From assembly GCF_009176975.1 (NCBI RefSeq), contig NZ_WEZG01000015.1:57121-121120 (forward strand): a stretch of 64,000 bases of DNA, in the 5' to 3' direction. The position numbers were made by a program, and so were the translations under genes. The notes under the pieces are model-generated. The model ran no database searches, was not told the DNA's origin, and saw only the letters and a list, made by a program, of their open reading frames with translations. The DNA is from Aureimonas psammosilenae (GTDB lineage: Bacteria; Pseudomonadota; Alphaproteobacteria; Rhizobiales; Rhizobiaceae). Positions 42,515-53,177 of this stretch are shown here, piece after piece (within the stretch, counting starts at the first letter, position 1; the number at the start of each line of letters is the position of its first letter).

Positions 42515-43102
42515 ATGCCGAGCGTCATACGCTTCATCCTAGTCTCGTTCGTCCTCCTCGCAGGCGGCGGCGAAGCGGTCGCCGGGATGGATCTACGGGG
42601 CGCGACGACGCAGCCGGTCGGCCACTACGAGTTCTGCGGCCGGCATCCGGATCGTTGCCTTCCGGGAGACGGCGGGGCCCGGTCCATCTCCTTGACGAAG
42701 TCGGCGTGGAACGACCTCGATCGGGTCAACCGGGCGGTGAATCGGGCGATCGCCCCGCTCACGGACGAGGAGAACTACGACACGCCGGAACTCTGGACCT
42801 ATCCCGTCACGGCCGGAGACTGCGAGGACTACGCCCTCCTGAAGCAGTACATGCTGGAGAGGGCCGGCTATCCGCGCTCGTCGCTCCTCCTGACGGTGCT
42901 CCGCCAGGCAAACGGCGACGGCCATGCCGTCCTGACCGTCGTCACCGACAGGGGCGACCTCGTTCTCGACAACCTGGACGAGGAGGTGAGGGATTGGAGC
43001 GCGACGCCATACGTCTACCTCAAACGGCAGTCGCCCAAGGATCCTGCGAAGTGGATCGCCATCCAGGACGGGCGCGATTTGCCGGTGGCGAGCGTGCGCT
43101 GA
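42515..43102 (+). CDS. bacterial transglutaminase-like cysteine proteinase (BTLCP)
   Basis: 195 residues with a signal peptide (Phe-Ile-Leu-Val-Ser-Phe-Val-Leu-Leu-Ala), placing it in the periplasm. Catalytic triad residues are visible: Cys in Ala-Gly-Asp-Cys-Glu-Asp-Tyr-Ala near 107, His in Gly-Asp-Gly-His-Ala-Val-Leu-Thr near 133 and Asp in Leu-Val-Leu-Asp-Asn near 150. Members linked to LapG-type biofilm regulation or unknown proteolysis; no LapD partner is adjacent. TACGGAGGGC precedes the ATG. Confidence 0.9.
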   Translation: MPSVIRFILVSFVLLAGGGEAVAGMDLRGATTQPVGHYEFCGRHPDRCLPGDGGARSISLTKSAWNDLDRVNRAVNRAIAPLTDEENYDTPELWTYPVTAGDCEDYALLKQYMLERAGYPRSSLLLTVLRQANGDGHAVLTVVTDRGDLVLDNLDEEVRDWSATPYVYLKRQSPKDPAKWIAIQDGRDLPVASVR

Positions 43103-43151
43103 AACGGGCGGGCGGCCTCGAACCGACGCGAGACGTAGAGCCGGATACGCC

Positions 43152-44093
43152 TCAATTTCTCGATCCGGCCGGAGGCCTATCCCTGCCACACCTCGGCGCC
43201 TCGGGGAGGTCGAGCCGGGTCAGACGCCCGTGTACGATTCCCTCCGGCAGGACGATCGAGATGTCGTCGGCGACGCCGTTCTCATAGAGCACGAAGCTGC
43301 TCGTCGAGATCGGCCGTCCGTCGCCGTCCGCGTGCTCTTCGAAGAGGTCCTGGTAGACGACCCAGCGCCGAAGGCCCTTCAGCCCCGGACGCGGCATCGG
43401 TACCGCCGGATCGTCTTCGGCATGGCGTCGCGACCCGTCCCAGGGGAGGATGAGCGCGGCGGCCGCCAGCCGTTCCTCCGCCTGGATCCGCGCATCGTAG
43501 ACCTCGGTCTCCACGAACCGCTCGCCCGCGATTGCGCGATCGACGAGAAGGGAGCGAAGGCCCACCGGAGAGATCGTCGAGGCAAGCTCGATCTCCTCCG
43601 TCTCGGGAGCATCCAGCCTGACCCTGATCCCGTCCGGCGAGCGCGAGGCGCTGCCCTCCGCGACGTCCCCCTCCTGTCCGAAATCCTGGGACGACGTCCG
43701 GAAGGACCAGGTGCCGGAGGCTTCTTGTTCGGACGAAACGAGGCGCTCGCTGCGGAACTCGACCTGGAGCTGATAGTCCAGCCGGAGGGTCGTGCGGGTC
43801 TCGAGATCGTAACGCCCGCATTCGGGAGGGGACAGGTTCCACGTCGAGGTGCCTTCGCCGCCGACCAGCCCCGCCGTGGGCGAGGAGACGATCATGGAAT
43901 AGGCGGCTCTCGCGGGCACGATACCTGCCGCGTCGACCGGGGACCCAAGGAGGACGACCAGGAGGGCTGCGACGGACCGATCGATCGCCGCAGGCCTCGA
44001 CCGAACCGCGGATCGTGAAGCTCGTGCCGACCGCCGATCCCGCCGCCTGGCGGCTCTGGGCGACGCGGAAGATCGCGGGCGGCGGGCCTTCAA
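43152..44093 (-). CDS. EipB family (DUF1849) cell-envelope protein, start unclear
   Basis: The body fits EipB/DUF1849, a periplasmic beta-spiral protein needed for envelope integrity in Brucella: Ala-Ala-Tyr-Ser-Met, Gly-Glu-Gly-Thr-Ser-Thr-Trp-Asn-Leu near 100, and Cys-Gly-Arg-Tyr-Asp-Leu-Glu-Thr-Arg. A signal segment (Val-Ala-Ala-Leu-Leu-Val-Val-Leu-Leu-Gly-Ser-Pro) precedes it. The only start codon before the signal is TTG 44093, overlapping the MerR stop (TTGA), which leaves an odd 40-residue Arg-rich lead. The true start may be a rare codon or be lost. Confidence 0.7.
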   Translation of the reverse strand: MKARRPRSSASPRAARRRDRRSARASRSAVRSRPAAIDRSVAALLVVLLGSPVDAAGIVPARAAYSMIVSSPTAGLVGGEGTSTWNLSPPECGRYDLETRTTLRLDYQLQVEFRSERLVSSEQEASGTWSFRTSSQDFGQEGDVAEGSASRSPDGIRVRLDAPETEEIELASTISPVGLRSLLVDRAIAGERFVETEVYDARIQAEERLAAAALILPWDGSRRHAEDDPAVPMPRPGLKGLRRWVVYQDLFEEHADGDGRPISTSSFVLYENGVADDISIVLPEGIVHGRLTRLDLPEAPRCGRDRPPAGSRN

Positions 44094-44506
44094 TGGTGGT
44101 CCGCCACGCAGCGCCCGTGGTCGCCGAGCACCTCGATGACCCGGCAGGTGTCGACGGAGGAGTTCGTGCAGTCGGCCATGCGTGCGATCTCCACGCGCAG
44201 CGCTGTCAGGCGTGCGATCTTGTGGTCGATGTCGGCGAGGTGGGCCCGTGCGATCTCGTCCGCGCCTTCGCAGGAACTCCCGGGATGACCGGACAGCGTC
44301 AGGAGCTGCCGGATGGGCTCGATCTCGAAGCCGAGTTCGCGGGCGTGTCGGATGAAGCGCAGGCGCCTGAGGTCGCCCTCGTCGAAGAGGCGCCGTCCGC
44401 CGTCCGACCTGGCGGTCGCCAGGAGCCCGATCTGCTCGTAGTAGCGGATCGTCGGAACCTTGATGCCGGAAGCCTTCGAGGCCTCGCCGATGGTGAGGTC
44501 GCGCAT
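44090..44506 (-). CDS. MerR-family heavy-metal regulator (CadR/PbrR-like)
   Basis: 138 residues. MerR helix-turn-helix Leu-Thr-Ile-Gly-Glu-Ala-Ser-Lys-Ala-Ser-Gly near 4 and Thr-Ile-Arg-Tyr-Tyr-Glu-Gln-Ile-Gly-Leu near 19, a long coiled-coil dimer helix, and metal-site Cys residues (Ser-Ser-Cys near 79, Asp-Cys near 113, Asp-Thr-Cys near 120, final Arg-Cys). The Cys spacing fits Cd/Pb/Zn sensors. It is divergent from the ATPase and would activate the promoter at 44603. Confidence 0.92.
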   Translation of the reverse strand: MRDLTIGEASKASGIKVPTIRYYEQIGLLATARSDGGRRLFDEGDLRRLRFIRHARELGFEIEPIRQLLTLSGHPGSSCEGADEIARAHLADIDHKIARLTALRVEIARMADCTNSSVDTCRVIEVLGDHGRCVADHH

Positions 44507-44602
44507 CGCATCTCCTCCTGATGTCCACCGGGGTAGCGCCGTGGAGCGGAAGGGGCAAGCGACCGCCGGACGGACAACCCGTCGCAGCCCGCATTTTTCC
44601 TC

Positions 44603-44633
44603 TTGCTCCTCTAGCCGCTAGAGGAAGTAGCCG
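44603..44633 (+). promoter_or_regulatory. MerR-type promoter of the zntA operon
   Basis: -35 TTGCTC (44603-44608), a 19-base spacer containing the dyad CCTCTAG-CCG-CTAGAGG (44608-44624), and a weak -10 TAGCCG (44628-44633), 32 bases before the ATPase ATG. The overlong 19-base spacer is the hallmark of promoters that MerR proteins untwist on metal binding. Confidence 0.82.
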
Positions 44634-44664
44634 TCGATCCAACAGAACGAACGGGATCGCCCAG

Positions 44665-47192
<2,528 letters not shown>

Positions 47193-47196
<4 letters not shown>

Positions 47197-47795
47197 GCGC
47201 CGCCGTCGAAGACCTCCTCCGCTTCGGGCCGGCGATCCTCCTCGCCGTCACCGTCGCATGGCTCGCCCTCGCCACCCGCCGGACCTCCCGGGAGATCGGC
47301 GGGCGGGCCTTCGGCTTCGGCAGCGGGCTCCGCCAGCGGTCGGCGCGCCTGCTGTTCGTCGCCTCGATCGGCGGGGCGGCCGCCGCGCTCGTATCGCATG
47401 CCGTCGGTGACGCCCCGGCAATCTTCGCGCCGCTCGCGGGCGAAGCGTCCCTGGTCCGTCTCGCCGGGTTGGCCCTTGCCGTCGGTGGACAGGTCCTGAC
47501 GATGGTGGCGCAGGGGAACATGGGGCGGCGCTGGCGGGTCGGCGTACCGCGGACGGCGCCCGACGCCCTGGTCACGACGGGTTTATTTGGCCTGTCCCGC
47601 AACCCGGTGTTCCTGGGGATGCTCGCGATGGCGGTAGGCCTCGCGGTGGCGGTGCCGTCCCCTGCAATGCTCGCGTGCGCGCTCGCCTTCTGGATCGCCT
47701 GCGAGGTCCAGGTCCGGGACGAGGAGCGCTTCCTCGAACGCTCCTTCGGATCCTCGTACGCCGCCTACCGGAGCGCCGTCCGGCGCTGGATCTGA
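47193..47795 (+). CDS. isoprenylcysteine carboxyl methyltransferase-like membrane protein
   Basis: 200 residues with about five membrane segments and the ICMT/PEMT C-terminal signature: Gly-Leu-Phe-Gly-Leu-Ser-Arg-Asn-Pro-Val-Phe-Leu-Gly near 130 (SAM-binding) and Asp-Glu-Glu-Arg-Phe-Leu-Glu near 178, with Tyr-Ala-Ala-Tyr near the end. Bacterial members beside metal ATPases are common but their substrate is unknown. ATG overlaps the zntA stop (ATGA), so it is coupled to metal export. Confidence 0.88.
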
Positions 47796-47814
47796 TTAAG
47801 AAAAGGACGAACCC

Positions 47815-48258
47815 ATGGGACACGCACGGACGACGGTCCTCGCCGCCGCGCTCGCTCTGCTCTCCGGATCCGCGCTCGCGGCCCAGAGCGTCGACGTCTA
47901 CTCGACGCCGGGATGCGGCTGCTGCAGCGGCTGGATCGAGCACCTCCGGAAGGCGGGTTTCGAGGTGCCGAACCACGATCTCGGCGCCGCCGACCTGGAG
48001 GCGAAGAAGGAGCAGGCGGGCCTGAAGCCCGGCCAGACCTCGTGCCACACGGGCTTCGTCGGCGGCTACGTCGTCGAGGGGCACGTACCGGCGGCGGAGG
48101 TGAAGCGCCTCCTCGCCGAGCGGCCCGATGCGATCGGCCTCACCGTTCCCGACATGCCTGCGGGAAGCCCCGGCATGGGGACGAGCGACGAGCCCTACGA
48201 GGTGCTCCTCGTCGCACGCGACGGCACGTCCACGGTCTATGCGAGGTATCCGAAGTGA
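47815..48258 (+). CDS. DUF411 periplasmic metal-binding protein
   Basis: 147 residues: Sec signal (Leu-Ala-Ala-Ala-Leu-Ala-Leu-Leu-Ser-Gly-Ser-Ala-Leu-Ala) then Ser-Thr-Pro-Gly-Cys-Gly-Cys-Cys-Ser-Gly-Trp near 30, the DUF411 thioredoxin-like metal motif, and Thr-Ser-Cys-His-Thr near 78. Related to CopG-type copper proteins. Met-rich patch (Pro-Asp-Met-Pro-Ala-Gly-Ser-Pro-Gly-Met) near 120 supports soft-metal binding. Confidence 0.9.
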   Translation: MGHARTTVLAAALALLSGSALAAQSVDVYSTPGCGCCSGWIEHLRKAGFEVPNHDLGAADLEAKKEQAGLKPGQTSCHTGFVGGYVVEGHVPAAEVKRLLAERPDAIGLTVPDMPAGSPGMGTSDEPYEVLLVARDGTSTVYARYPK

Positions 48259-48737
48259 GAGTTCCGGTACTTGCTGCCGCCGTCGCCGCCTGCCTCTCCG
48301 GTCCCGCTGCGGCGCACGAATTCAAGGTCGGCGACCTGACGATCGACCATCCGTCGTCACGGCCGACGCCACCGGGCGCGAAGGTCGGGGTCGGGTACCT
48401 CACCATCCGCAACGACGGCGCCGAGGCGGATCGGCTCCTCGGCGGCTCGGCGACCGTCGCCGGACGCTTTGAGATCCACGCCTCCACCGCGCAGGACGGC
48501 GTGGCGCGCATGCGTCGCGCCGAGAATGGGATCGTGGTGGAACCGGGGGCAACGGTGAAGCTCGCCTCGGGCGGCACGCACGTCATGCTGCTCGACCTCA
48601 AGGAGCCGATCGTGAAGGGGAAGTCCTTCGACGGTACTCTCGTGTTCGAGCGCGCCGGGACCGTCCCCGTCCGCTTCTCGGTGGAGGGGTTCGGTGCCGC
48701 GGCAGCGGCCCCCTCCCACGAAGGGCATAAGCCGTGA
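48255..48737 (+). CDS. PCu(A)C periplasmic copper chaperone
   Basis: 160 residues from GTG 48255 (GTGA overlap). Signal peptide ending Ala-Ala-Ala-His, then a cupredoxin-like domain with the PCuAC copper ligands: His in Phe-Glu-Ile-His near 75, Met in Val-Ala-Arg-Met near 86, and His/Met in Gly-Gly-Thr-His-Val-Met near 110. These proteins deliver Cu(I) to the CuA site of cytochrome oxidase with SCO, encoded next. A His-rich tail adds possible ligands. Confidence 0.92.
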   Translation: MRVPVLAAAVAACLSGPAAAHEFKVGDLTIDHPSSRPTPPGAKVGVGYLTIRNDGAEADRLLGGSATVAGRFEIHASTAQDGVARMRRAENGIVVEPGATVKLASGGTHVMLLDLKEPIVKGKSFDGTLVFERAGTVPVRFSVEGFGAAAAAPSHEGHKP

Positions 48738-49348
48738 GGCTCCGCACCTTGCGCTTGTGGCTCTGGGGCGCGGTCGCCGCGACCGCTGGCGTCCTCGTCG
48801 GTGCGGCCTGGACCCTACCGGGCGGCACTCCGGCACCCGCCGCTCAGACGCCGGTCGCCGTTCCGATCGGCGGCGAGTTCGCGTTGGTCGACGAGGACGG
48901 GAAGCCGAGGACGTGGTCCGGGTTCCGCGGCAAGCCCGTCGCCGTGTTCTTCGGCTTCACGCACTGTCCCGACATCTGCCCGACGACGCTCGGCGAGCTG
49001 TCGGTGCTGCTCGCGGACCTCGGCCCCCGTTCGGACGACCTCCAGGTCGTGCTCGTCAGCGGGGATCCGGAACGGGATACGCCGGAGGTCCTGAACGCCT
49101 ACCTCCAGTCCTTCGACCCGCGGATCGTCGGGCTGACGGGCCCGGAAGCTGAGATCGAGCGGGCCTTCTCCACCTTCAAGGCCTACCGCAAGAAGGTGCC
49201 GACGGAGGACGGCGACTACACGATCGATCACTCCGCCGGGGTCTACCTCTACGACCGGAACGGCGGCTTCGTCGGGACGCTCGACATGCACGAGGACACG
49301 AAGGTCCGGCGGGAGAAGGTGGAACGCCTTCTTGCGGCCGATGCCTGA
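48734..49348 (+). CDS. SCO family copper/thiol protein
   Basis: 204 residues from GTG 48734. One N-terminal membrane anchor, then a thioredoxin fold with His-Cys-Pro-Asp-Ile-Cys-Pro near 77 and the copper-ligand His in Ile-Asp-His-Ser-Ala-Gly-Val near 167. SCO proteins load CuA or reduce its cysteines. GTGA overlap with the PCuAC gene; the pair forms a known functional unit. Confidence 0.93.
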   Translation: MRLRTLRLWLWGAVAATAGVLVGAAWTLPGGTPAPAAQTPVAVPIGGEFALVDEDGKPRTWSGFRGKPVAVFFGFTHCPDICPTTLGELSVLLADLGPRSDDLQVVLVSGDPERDTPEVLNAYLQSFDPRIVGLTGPEAEIERAFSTFKAYRKKVPTEDGDYTIDHSAGVYLYDRNGGFVGTLDMHEDTKVRREKVERLLAADA

Positions 49349-49388
49349 GCGTAGCGACGTCACCGTGATCCGGACCGGAAGGAGCGAT

Positions 49389-49847
49389 ATGACGAGAGCA
49401 GCGCCGATCGATCCCCCGCACGTCGAAGGGGAAGCGCGGACGGATGTGCTCCTCGCCGGGGCGTGGATCCTGGCCCTCACCTCCAGCCTCGGCGCCCTGT
49501 TCGTCGGGGAGGTCATGGGGCAGGCGCCCTGCGTCCTCTGCTGGTACCAGCGGATCTTCATGTTCCCGCTCGCGATCGTGCTCGGGATCGCCTGCTTCAG
49601 GGGCGACGCCGCGGCTCGCGTATACGCGTTGCCGCTCTCCGCCACGGGTCTCGCCTTCGCGGCATTCCACACGCTCCTCTGGTTCGGGATCGTGCCGGAG
49701 TCGATCGAGCCGTGCGGCCGGGGGCCGTCCTGCACCGAGGCGGACATGACGATCCTGGGCGGGATCCCGCTTCCCGTCCTCTCCCTCGCCGCCTTCGCTG
49801 GCATCGCGCTTCTTCTGGTTTTCGCACATAGGAGGATCCGTCCATGA
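49389..49847 (+). CDS. DsbB/BdbC-type disulfide oxidoreductase
   Basis: 152 residues, four membrane segments. Cys pair 1 is Ala-Pro-Cys-Val-Leu-Cys-Trp-Tyr-Gln-Arg near 48 and pair 2 is Glu-Pro-Cys-Gly-Arg-Gly-Pro-Ser-Cys near 113, the quinone-linked and loop pairs that reoxidise DsbA. ATG 49389 after GGAAGGAGCG is preferred; an earlier Met adds 19 residues. Overlaps the DsbA-like gene start by four bases. Confidence 0.92.
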   Translation: MTRAAPIDPPHVEGEARTDVLLAGAWILALTSSLGALFVGEVMGQAPCVLCWYQRIFMFPLAIVLGIACFRGDAAARVYALPLSATGLAFAAFHTLLWFGIVPESIEPCGRGPSCTEADMTILGGIPLPVLSLAAFAGIALLLVFAHRRIRP

Positions 49848-50497
49848 ACCGCAGGACGTTCGTCGTCTCGACGGTGGCCGTCGCCGCTGCCGTGTTCGCC
49901 GGAGGCGCCGCCGTGTTCCGGCGCGGCGCGACGGCACCGGAGCCCGCCACGGCGGGGGCCGACCACCTCGTCCGGGCGCATTCGCCGGTGGTCGGCAAGG
50001 CCGACGCGAAGGTGACGGTCGCGGAGTTCTTCGATCCGTCATGCGAAGCGTGCCGCGCCTTCCATCCGATCCTCGAACAGATCCTCGGTGCCCATCCGGA
50101 GGACGTGCGCCTCGTCCTTCGCTACGCGCCGCTCCACGACGGCTCCGACGAGGCGGTGAAGATCCTCGAGGCGTCCCGCCGTCAGGACAAGTTCGACGCG
50201 GTGCTCGACGCGCTGTTCGAGCGCCAGCCAGAATGGGCGGTGCACGGGGCGCCGAACCTGGCCAAGGCGTGGGAGATCGCCGGGACGACGGGGCTCGACC
50301 TCGAGCGCGCCCGGAAGGACGCGGCGACGCCCGAGGTCGAAGCGGTGCTCCGGCAGGACGTCGCCGACATGGACGCGGCGAAGGTGGACAAGACGCCGAC
50401 CTTCTTCGTCAACGGCCGGGCGCCGGCGCAGTTCGGTCCGCAGCCGCTCTACGACATGATCGTCGCCGAGATCGCGAAGGGAAGCGGGACGACCTGA
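49844..50497 (+). CDS. DsbA-family thiol:disulfide oxidoreductase
   Basis: 217 residues. The N-terminal signal/anchor begins Asn-Arg-Arg-Thr-Phe-Val-Val-Ser, which could be read by Tat or Sec. The thioredoxin-fold active site is Cys-Glu-Ala-Cys near 66, and the cis-Pro is in Lys-Thr-Pro-Thr-Phe-Phe-Val-Asn near 186. Paired with the DsbB just upstream (ATGA), it should introduce disulfides in periplasmic proteins, perhaps those of this operon. Confidence 0.92.
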   Translation: MNRRTFVVSTVAVAAAVFAGGAAVFRRGATAPEPATAGADHLVRAHSPVVGKADAKVTVAEFFDPSCEACRAFHPILEQILGAHPEDVRLVLRYAPLHDGSDEAVKILEASRRQDKFDAVLDALFERQPEWAVHGAPNLAKAWEIAGTTGLDLERARKDAATPEVEAVLRQDVADMDAAKVDKTPTFFVNGRAPAQFGPQPLYDMIVAEIAKGSGTT

Positions 50498-50613
50498 CGT
50501 ACGTGCGCCGGCAGTCCGGAGCGGGCCGGACGTTGGCCTCGGCTTGTCACTGTGCGCACTCTTTCCGGCGACGACCCGACGAGCGGGCGGCGCCGGTAGG
50601 CGGAGGGGACACC

Positions 50614-50932
50614 ATCAGGAAAGCGATCGTCCTGGCGGCGACGATGTTCGCCGTGCATCCGGCGTGGGCAAAGTGCTTCAACGGTCGCGGGCGCACGGAC
50701 GACTGCTCCGGGCATGAAGCCGAAGATGAGTGGGCGCAGGACGACGTCGACGTTTCGACGGAAACCTCCTCCAGCCTGAAACGAATTCCGAACGAACGTC
50801 AGCTGCTTCGCATCGTCATGGGAGGACGACGAGGGCTTCAATGCCGACGACGCTGGCACCGATGTGCCACCATGCAAAAATGGCGAACCGCAAGCGGTAG
50901 GAACGTTTTTCGCGAGAAATCACACATCATGA
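50614..50932 (+). pseudogene. decayed small periplasmic protein gene (start and frame changed)
   Basis: A good ribosome site (GGCGGAGGGGAC) is followed not by ATG but by ATC AGG AAA GCG. The encoded segment is a clear signal peptide (Arg-Lys-Ala-Ile-Val-Leu-Ala-Ala-Thr-Met-Phe-Ala-Val, cut after Ala-Trp-Ala). Around 50,780-50,810 plausible coding shifts to another frame ending at TGA 50930 with Cys-Lys-Asn-Gly-Glu-Pro. A start change plus frameshift is the simplest reading. The rest of 50498-51001 shows no gene. Confidence 0.4.
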
Positions 50933-51001
50933 CAGGCGGCCCGAAAATAGTGGAAGCGTGATCAGCAATCTTATCGGAATTATCAGATCAAATAACGCGT
51001 T

Positions 51002-51481
51002 CTAGGATTTGCGGCGCTCAGTCCCCTCGTCCATGAACCGCATTGCGAAGATCGCGACCGCACCACAGCTGATCAACACGTCGGCCAAGTTGAAAACGAA
51101 CGGGTGCCAATCTCCGAAATGGAGATCGAGATAATCCGTCACCGCGCCGTTCACTGCACGGTCGAGGAAATTTGCGAGCGCGCCCGCGATGATGACCGAA
51201 AGCGCCAGACGCTCGCGACCACGCGGCATCCCGTAGGCCCATATGGCGAAGCCGAGCGTCAAAAGGCCGGTGAAGGCCAGCAGGGCAAGCCTTCCGCGGT
51301 CATGATCGAACGAAAGCAGGCTGAACGAGACCCCTTCGTTGAAGGTCAGGCGCAGCGATATGAAAGGCAGGAAATCGACCGCAGAACCATAAGGTTCGAG
51401 ACTGGTGCGCGCCCACGCCTTGGCGGCTAGATCGAGTGCGGCACCGGCCGAAACGACGACGATGCACAAGCCCCCCTTCAA
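51002..51481 (-). CDS. lspA: lipoprotein signal peptidase
   Basis: 159 residues from TTG 51481, which overlaps the CDF stop (TTGA). Four membrane segments and the LspA motifs Thr-Phe-Asn-Glu-Gly-Val-Ser-Phe-Ser near 48, Ala-Asn-Phe-Leu-Asp-Arg (first catalytic Asp) and Phe-Asn-Leu-Ala-Asp-Val (second Asp). Extra lspA copies with metal exporters are frequent on mobile resistance islands. The housekeeping lspA is presumably elsewhere. Confidence 0.92.
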   Translation of the reverse strand: MKGGLCIVVVSAGAALDLAAKAWARTSLEPYGSAVDFLPFISLRLTFNEGVSFSLLSFDHDRGRLALLAFTGLLTLGFAIWAYGMPRGRERLALSVIIAGALANFLDRAVNGAVTDYLDLHFGDWHPFVFNLADVLISCGAVAIFAMRFMDEGTERRKS

Positions 51482-52332
51482 GAACGCCCCGCTTGCACGA
51501 GGTCTTGCCTCGCATCGCGGATGATCGACCGCGCCGATTGCAGGAACAGGCCTGCGACCGCGAACGCGACGATCAAATCCGGCCACGGGCTGTTCAGCCA
51601 CCAGACGACGACCGCCGCCGCGAGAACGGCCAGATTGCCGATGGCGTCATTGCGCGAGAACAGCCACACGGCGCGCACGTTGGCATCGCCCTTGCGGTGA
51701 GGGATCAGCACCACGGCCGCGAGGATGTTGACGATGCAGGCGACGAAGGCAAAGCCGCCCATCAGCAGCGTTTGCGGCTCGTGCTCGACAAAGGAGCGAT
51801 AGACCGTCGAGCCGATGACACCGAAGCCGAGCAGGGCCAGGAACACGCCTTGCAAAAGTGCAGCCTTGGCGCGGGCAGCAAGGCCCCAGCCCACGGCGAT
51901 CAGCCCGAGGAAGGAAATCGCGCCGTCCCCGATGAAATCGAGCGCATCCGCTTGCAGGGCCTGCGATCCGGCAAGGAAGCTGCCGACAATTTCGATGACG
52001 CCATAGCCCGCATTGAGAAGGACGACGATCCAGAGAGCGCGCTTATAGGCGGGCGTCACATGCGACAGGTCGGGGATTTTGTCGTCGTCGTCCGCATCCT
52101 CGTTCGTCGCGCCGATCCGGTCGAGCTGATAGCCCAAGCCCGTCACCGCCTGTTCGACCACAGGCAGGCGCTTTCCCGGATCATCGACATCGAGCGTCAT
52201 GATCTGCGAGGCGATGGACACTTTCACATCCGCCACGCCCTCGACCTTCCGGGCCGCGCCTTCGACCCTGGCCGCGCAGGACGAGCAGTCCATGCCGGTG
52301 ACATGATAGCGGATGCCGGTGGCGGCGCTCAT
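51478..52332 (-). CDS. HMA-domain cation diffusion facilitator
   Basis: 284 residues: an N-terminal HMA domain with Gly-Met-Asp-Cys-Ser-Ser-Cys near 13, an Asp-rich linker (about 78-84), then a CDF transporter core with Gln-Ala-Asp-Ala-Leu-Asp-Phe near 127 and a matching Ser-Arg-Asn-Asp-Ala near 223, the paired metal-site motifs. Proton-coupled export of Zn/Cd/Hg-type ions is expected. It lies downstream of a MerR promoter and upstream of lspA, as in other proteobacterial metal cassettes. Confidence 0.9.
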   Translation of the reverse strand: MSAATGIRYHVTGMDCSSCAARVEGAARKVEGVADVKVSIASQIMTLDVDDPGKRLPVVEQAVTGLGYQLDRIGATNEDADDDDKIPDLSHVTPAYKRALWIVVLLNAGYGVIEIVGSFLAGSQALQADALDFIGDGAISFLGLIAVGWGLAARAKAALLQGVFLALLGFGVIGSTVYRSFVEHEPQTLLMGGFAFVACIVNILAAVVLIPHRKGDANVRAVWLFSRNDAIGNLAVLAAAVVVWWLNSPWPDLIVAFAVAGLFLQSARSIIRDARQDLVQAGRS

Positions 52333-52362
52333 GCTGCAAGTCCTCGTGGTTCCATGGCTTTC

Positions 52363-52393
52363 ATGCTAGAACCTGTAGTGACTACAGGAGCAA
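52363..52393 (-). promoter_or_regulatory. MerR-type promoter of the CDF-lspA cassette
   Basis: On the minus strand, TTGCTC (52393-52388) and TAGCAT (52368-52363) are separated by 19 bases holding the dyad CCTGTAG / CTACAGG (on the plus strand 52371-52387). The site overlaps the upstream open frame of the divergent regulator, which supports the later TTG start for that gene. Confidence 0.82.
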
Positions 52394-52401
52394 GGCGGAA
52401 A

Positions 52402-52818
52402 TTGCAGATCGGCGACTTATCCCGCGCCACGGGCGTGAACATCGAGACGATCCGCTACTACGAGCGGGCCGGTGTTCTGCCGCCCCCTGCGCGCCGACCC
52501 AACGGGCGGCGAAGCTATGGCGCAGCCGATGCGCGCCGCCTCGGCTTCATACGTCATGCCCGTGAACTCGGCTTCGATCTGTCGAGCGTCCGCGTCTTGC
52601 TGGCCTTGCAAGAGCAGCCCGAGGCATCATGCGAGGATGCGAGCCGCATCGCGCAAAGCCAGCTTGAGGCGGTCGAGAGCCGCCTTGCGCGCTTACTGTC
52701 GCTGCGCGACGAGCTATCGCGCATGATCTCGGAATGCGGGCGCGGCAGGGTGTCGGAATGCCGCGTGATCGAGGCGCTTGCCACGAGCCAGACGCACTCC
52801 CGCGACGGCCGGCTCTGA
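52402..52818 (+). CDS. MerR-family metal regulator of the CDF cassette
   Basis: 138 residues from TTG 52402. MerR HTH Ile-Gly-Asp-Leu-Ser-Arg-Ala-Thr-Gly-Val near 3 and Glu-Thr-Ile-Arg-Tyr-Tyr-Glu-Arg-Ala-Gly near 15, coiled coil, and metal-site Cys (Ala-Ser-Cys near 75, Glu-Cys near 111, Ser-Glu-Cys near 119). ATGs farther upstream (near 52351 and 52363) would place the operator inside the coding region. Divergent from and likely controlling the CDF exporter. Confidence 0.9.
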   Translation: MQIGDLSRATGVNIETIRYYERAGVLPPPARRPNGRRSYGAADARRLGFIRHARELGFDLSSVRVLLALQEQPEASCEDASRIAQSQLEAVESRLARLLSLRDELSRMISECGRGRVSECRVIEALATSQTHSRDGRL

Positions 52819-53177
52819 GAGAGTTTTCGGCCGACCTCCCGATCGCATTCACGCTCCTGGGAAGCGCATGGTCTCGACAGGCTTGCCCCGATGCCCGGTC
52901 GACCGAGCCACGATCTTTCCCGGGCGCCTCGCAACTCCCACGATCGACAACGTGGCGTCGACGGCGAAGTCCCGTCGGATGGCGGATCAACCGTGGCTCC
53001 CGGCCGACACCTTCCGGACCATCGATACTGTTCCGTCGGCCAGCGCCACGTACTCGACCTGGTCCGGTTCGCACTCGGAAGGAGTTGATGTACCCTGGTC
53101 TCCAAGCGGTCCTGCCACTGCCTGCGCAGCCGACGTTCGCGTTGGAGATCGACCGGGTCCCGTCGATGACGGTGCCC
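52819..53177. other. no supported gene
   Basis: 359 bases between the MerR regulator and ccdA. Several frames are open on both strands but change phase. A minus-strand piece near 52990-53060 (Glu-Tyr-Val-Ala-Leu-Ala-Asp-Gly-Thr-Val-Ser) looks coding-like and may be a remnant. I see no terminator or RNA. Confidence 0.4.
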
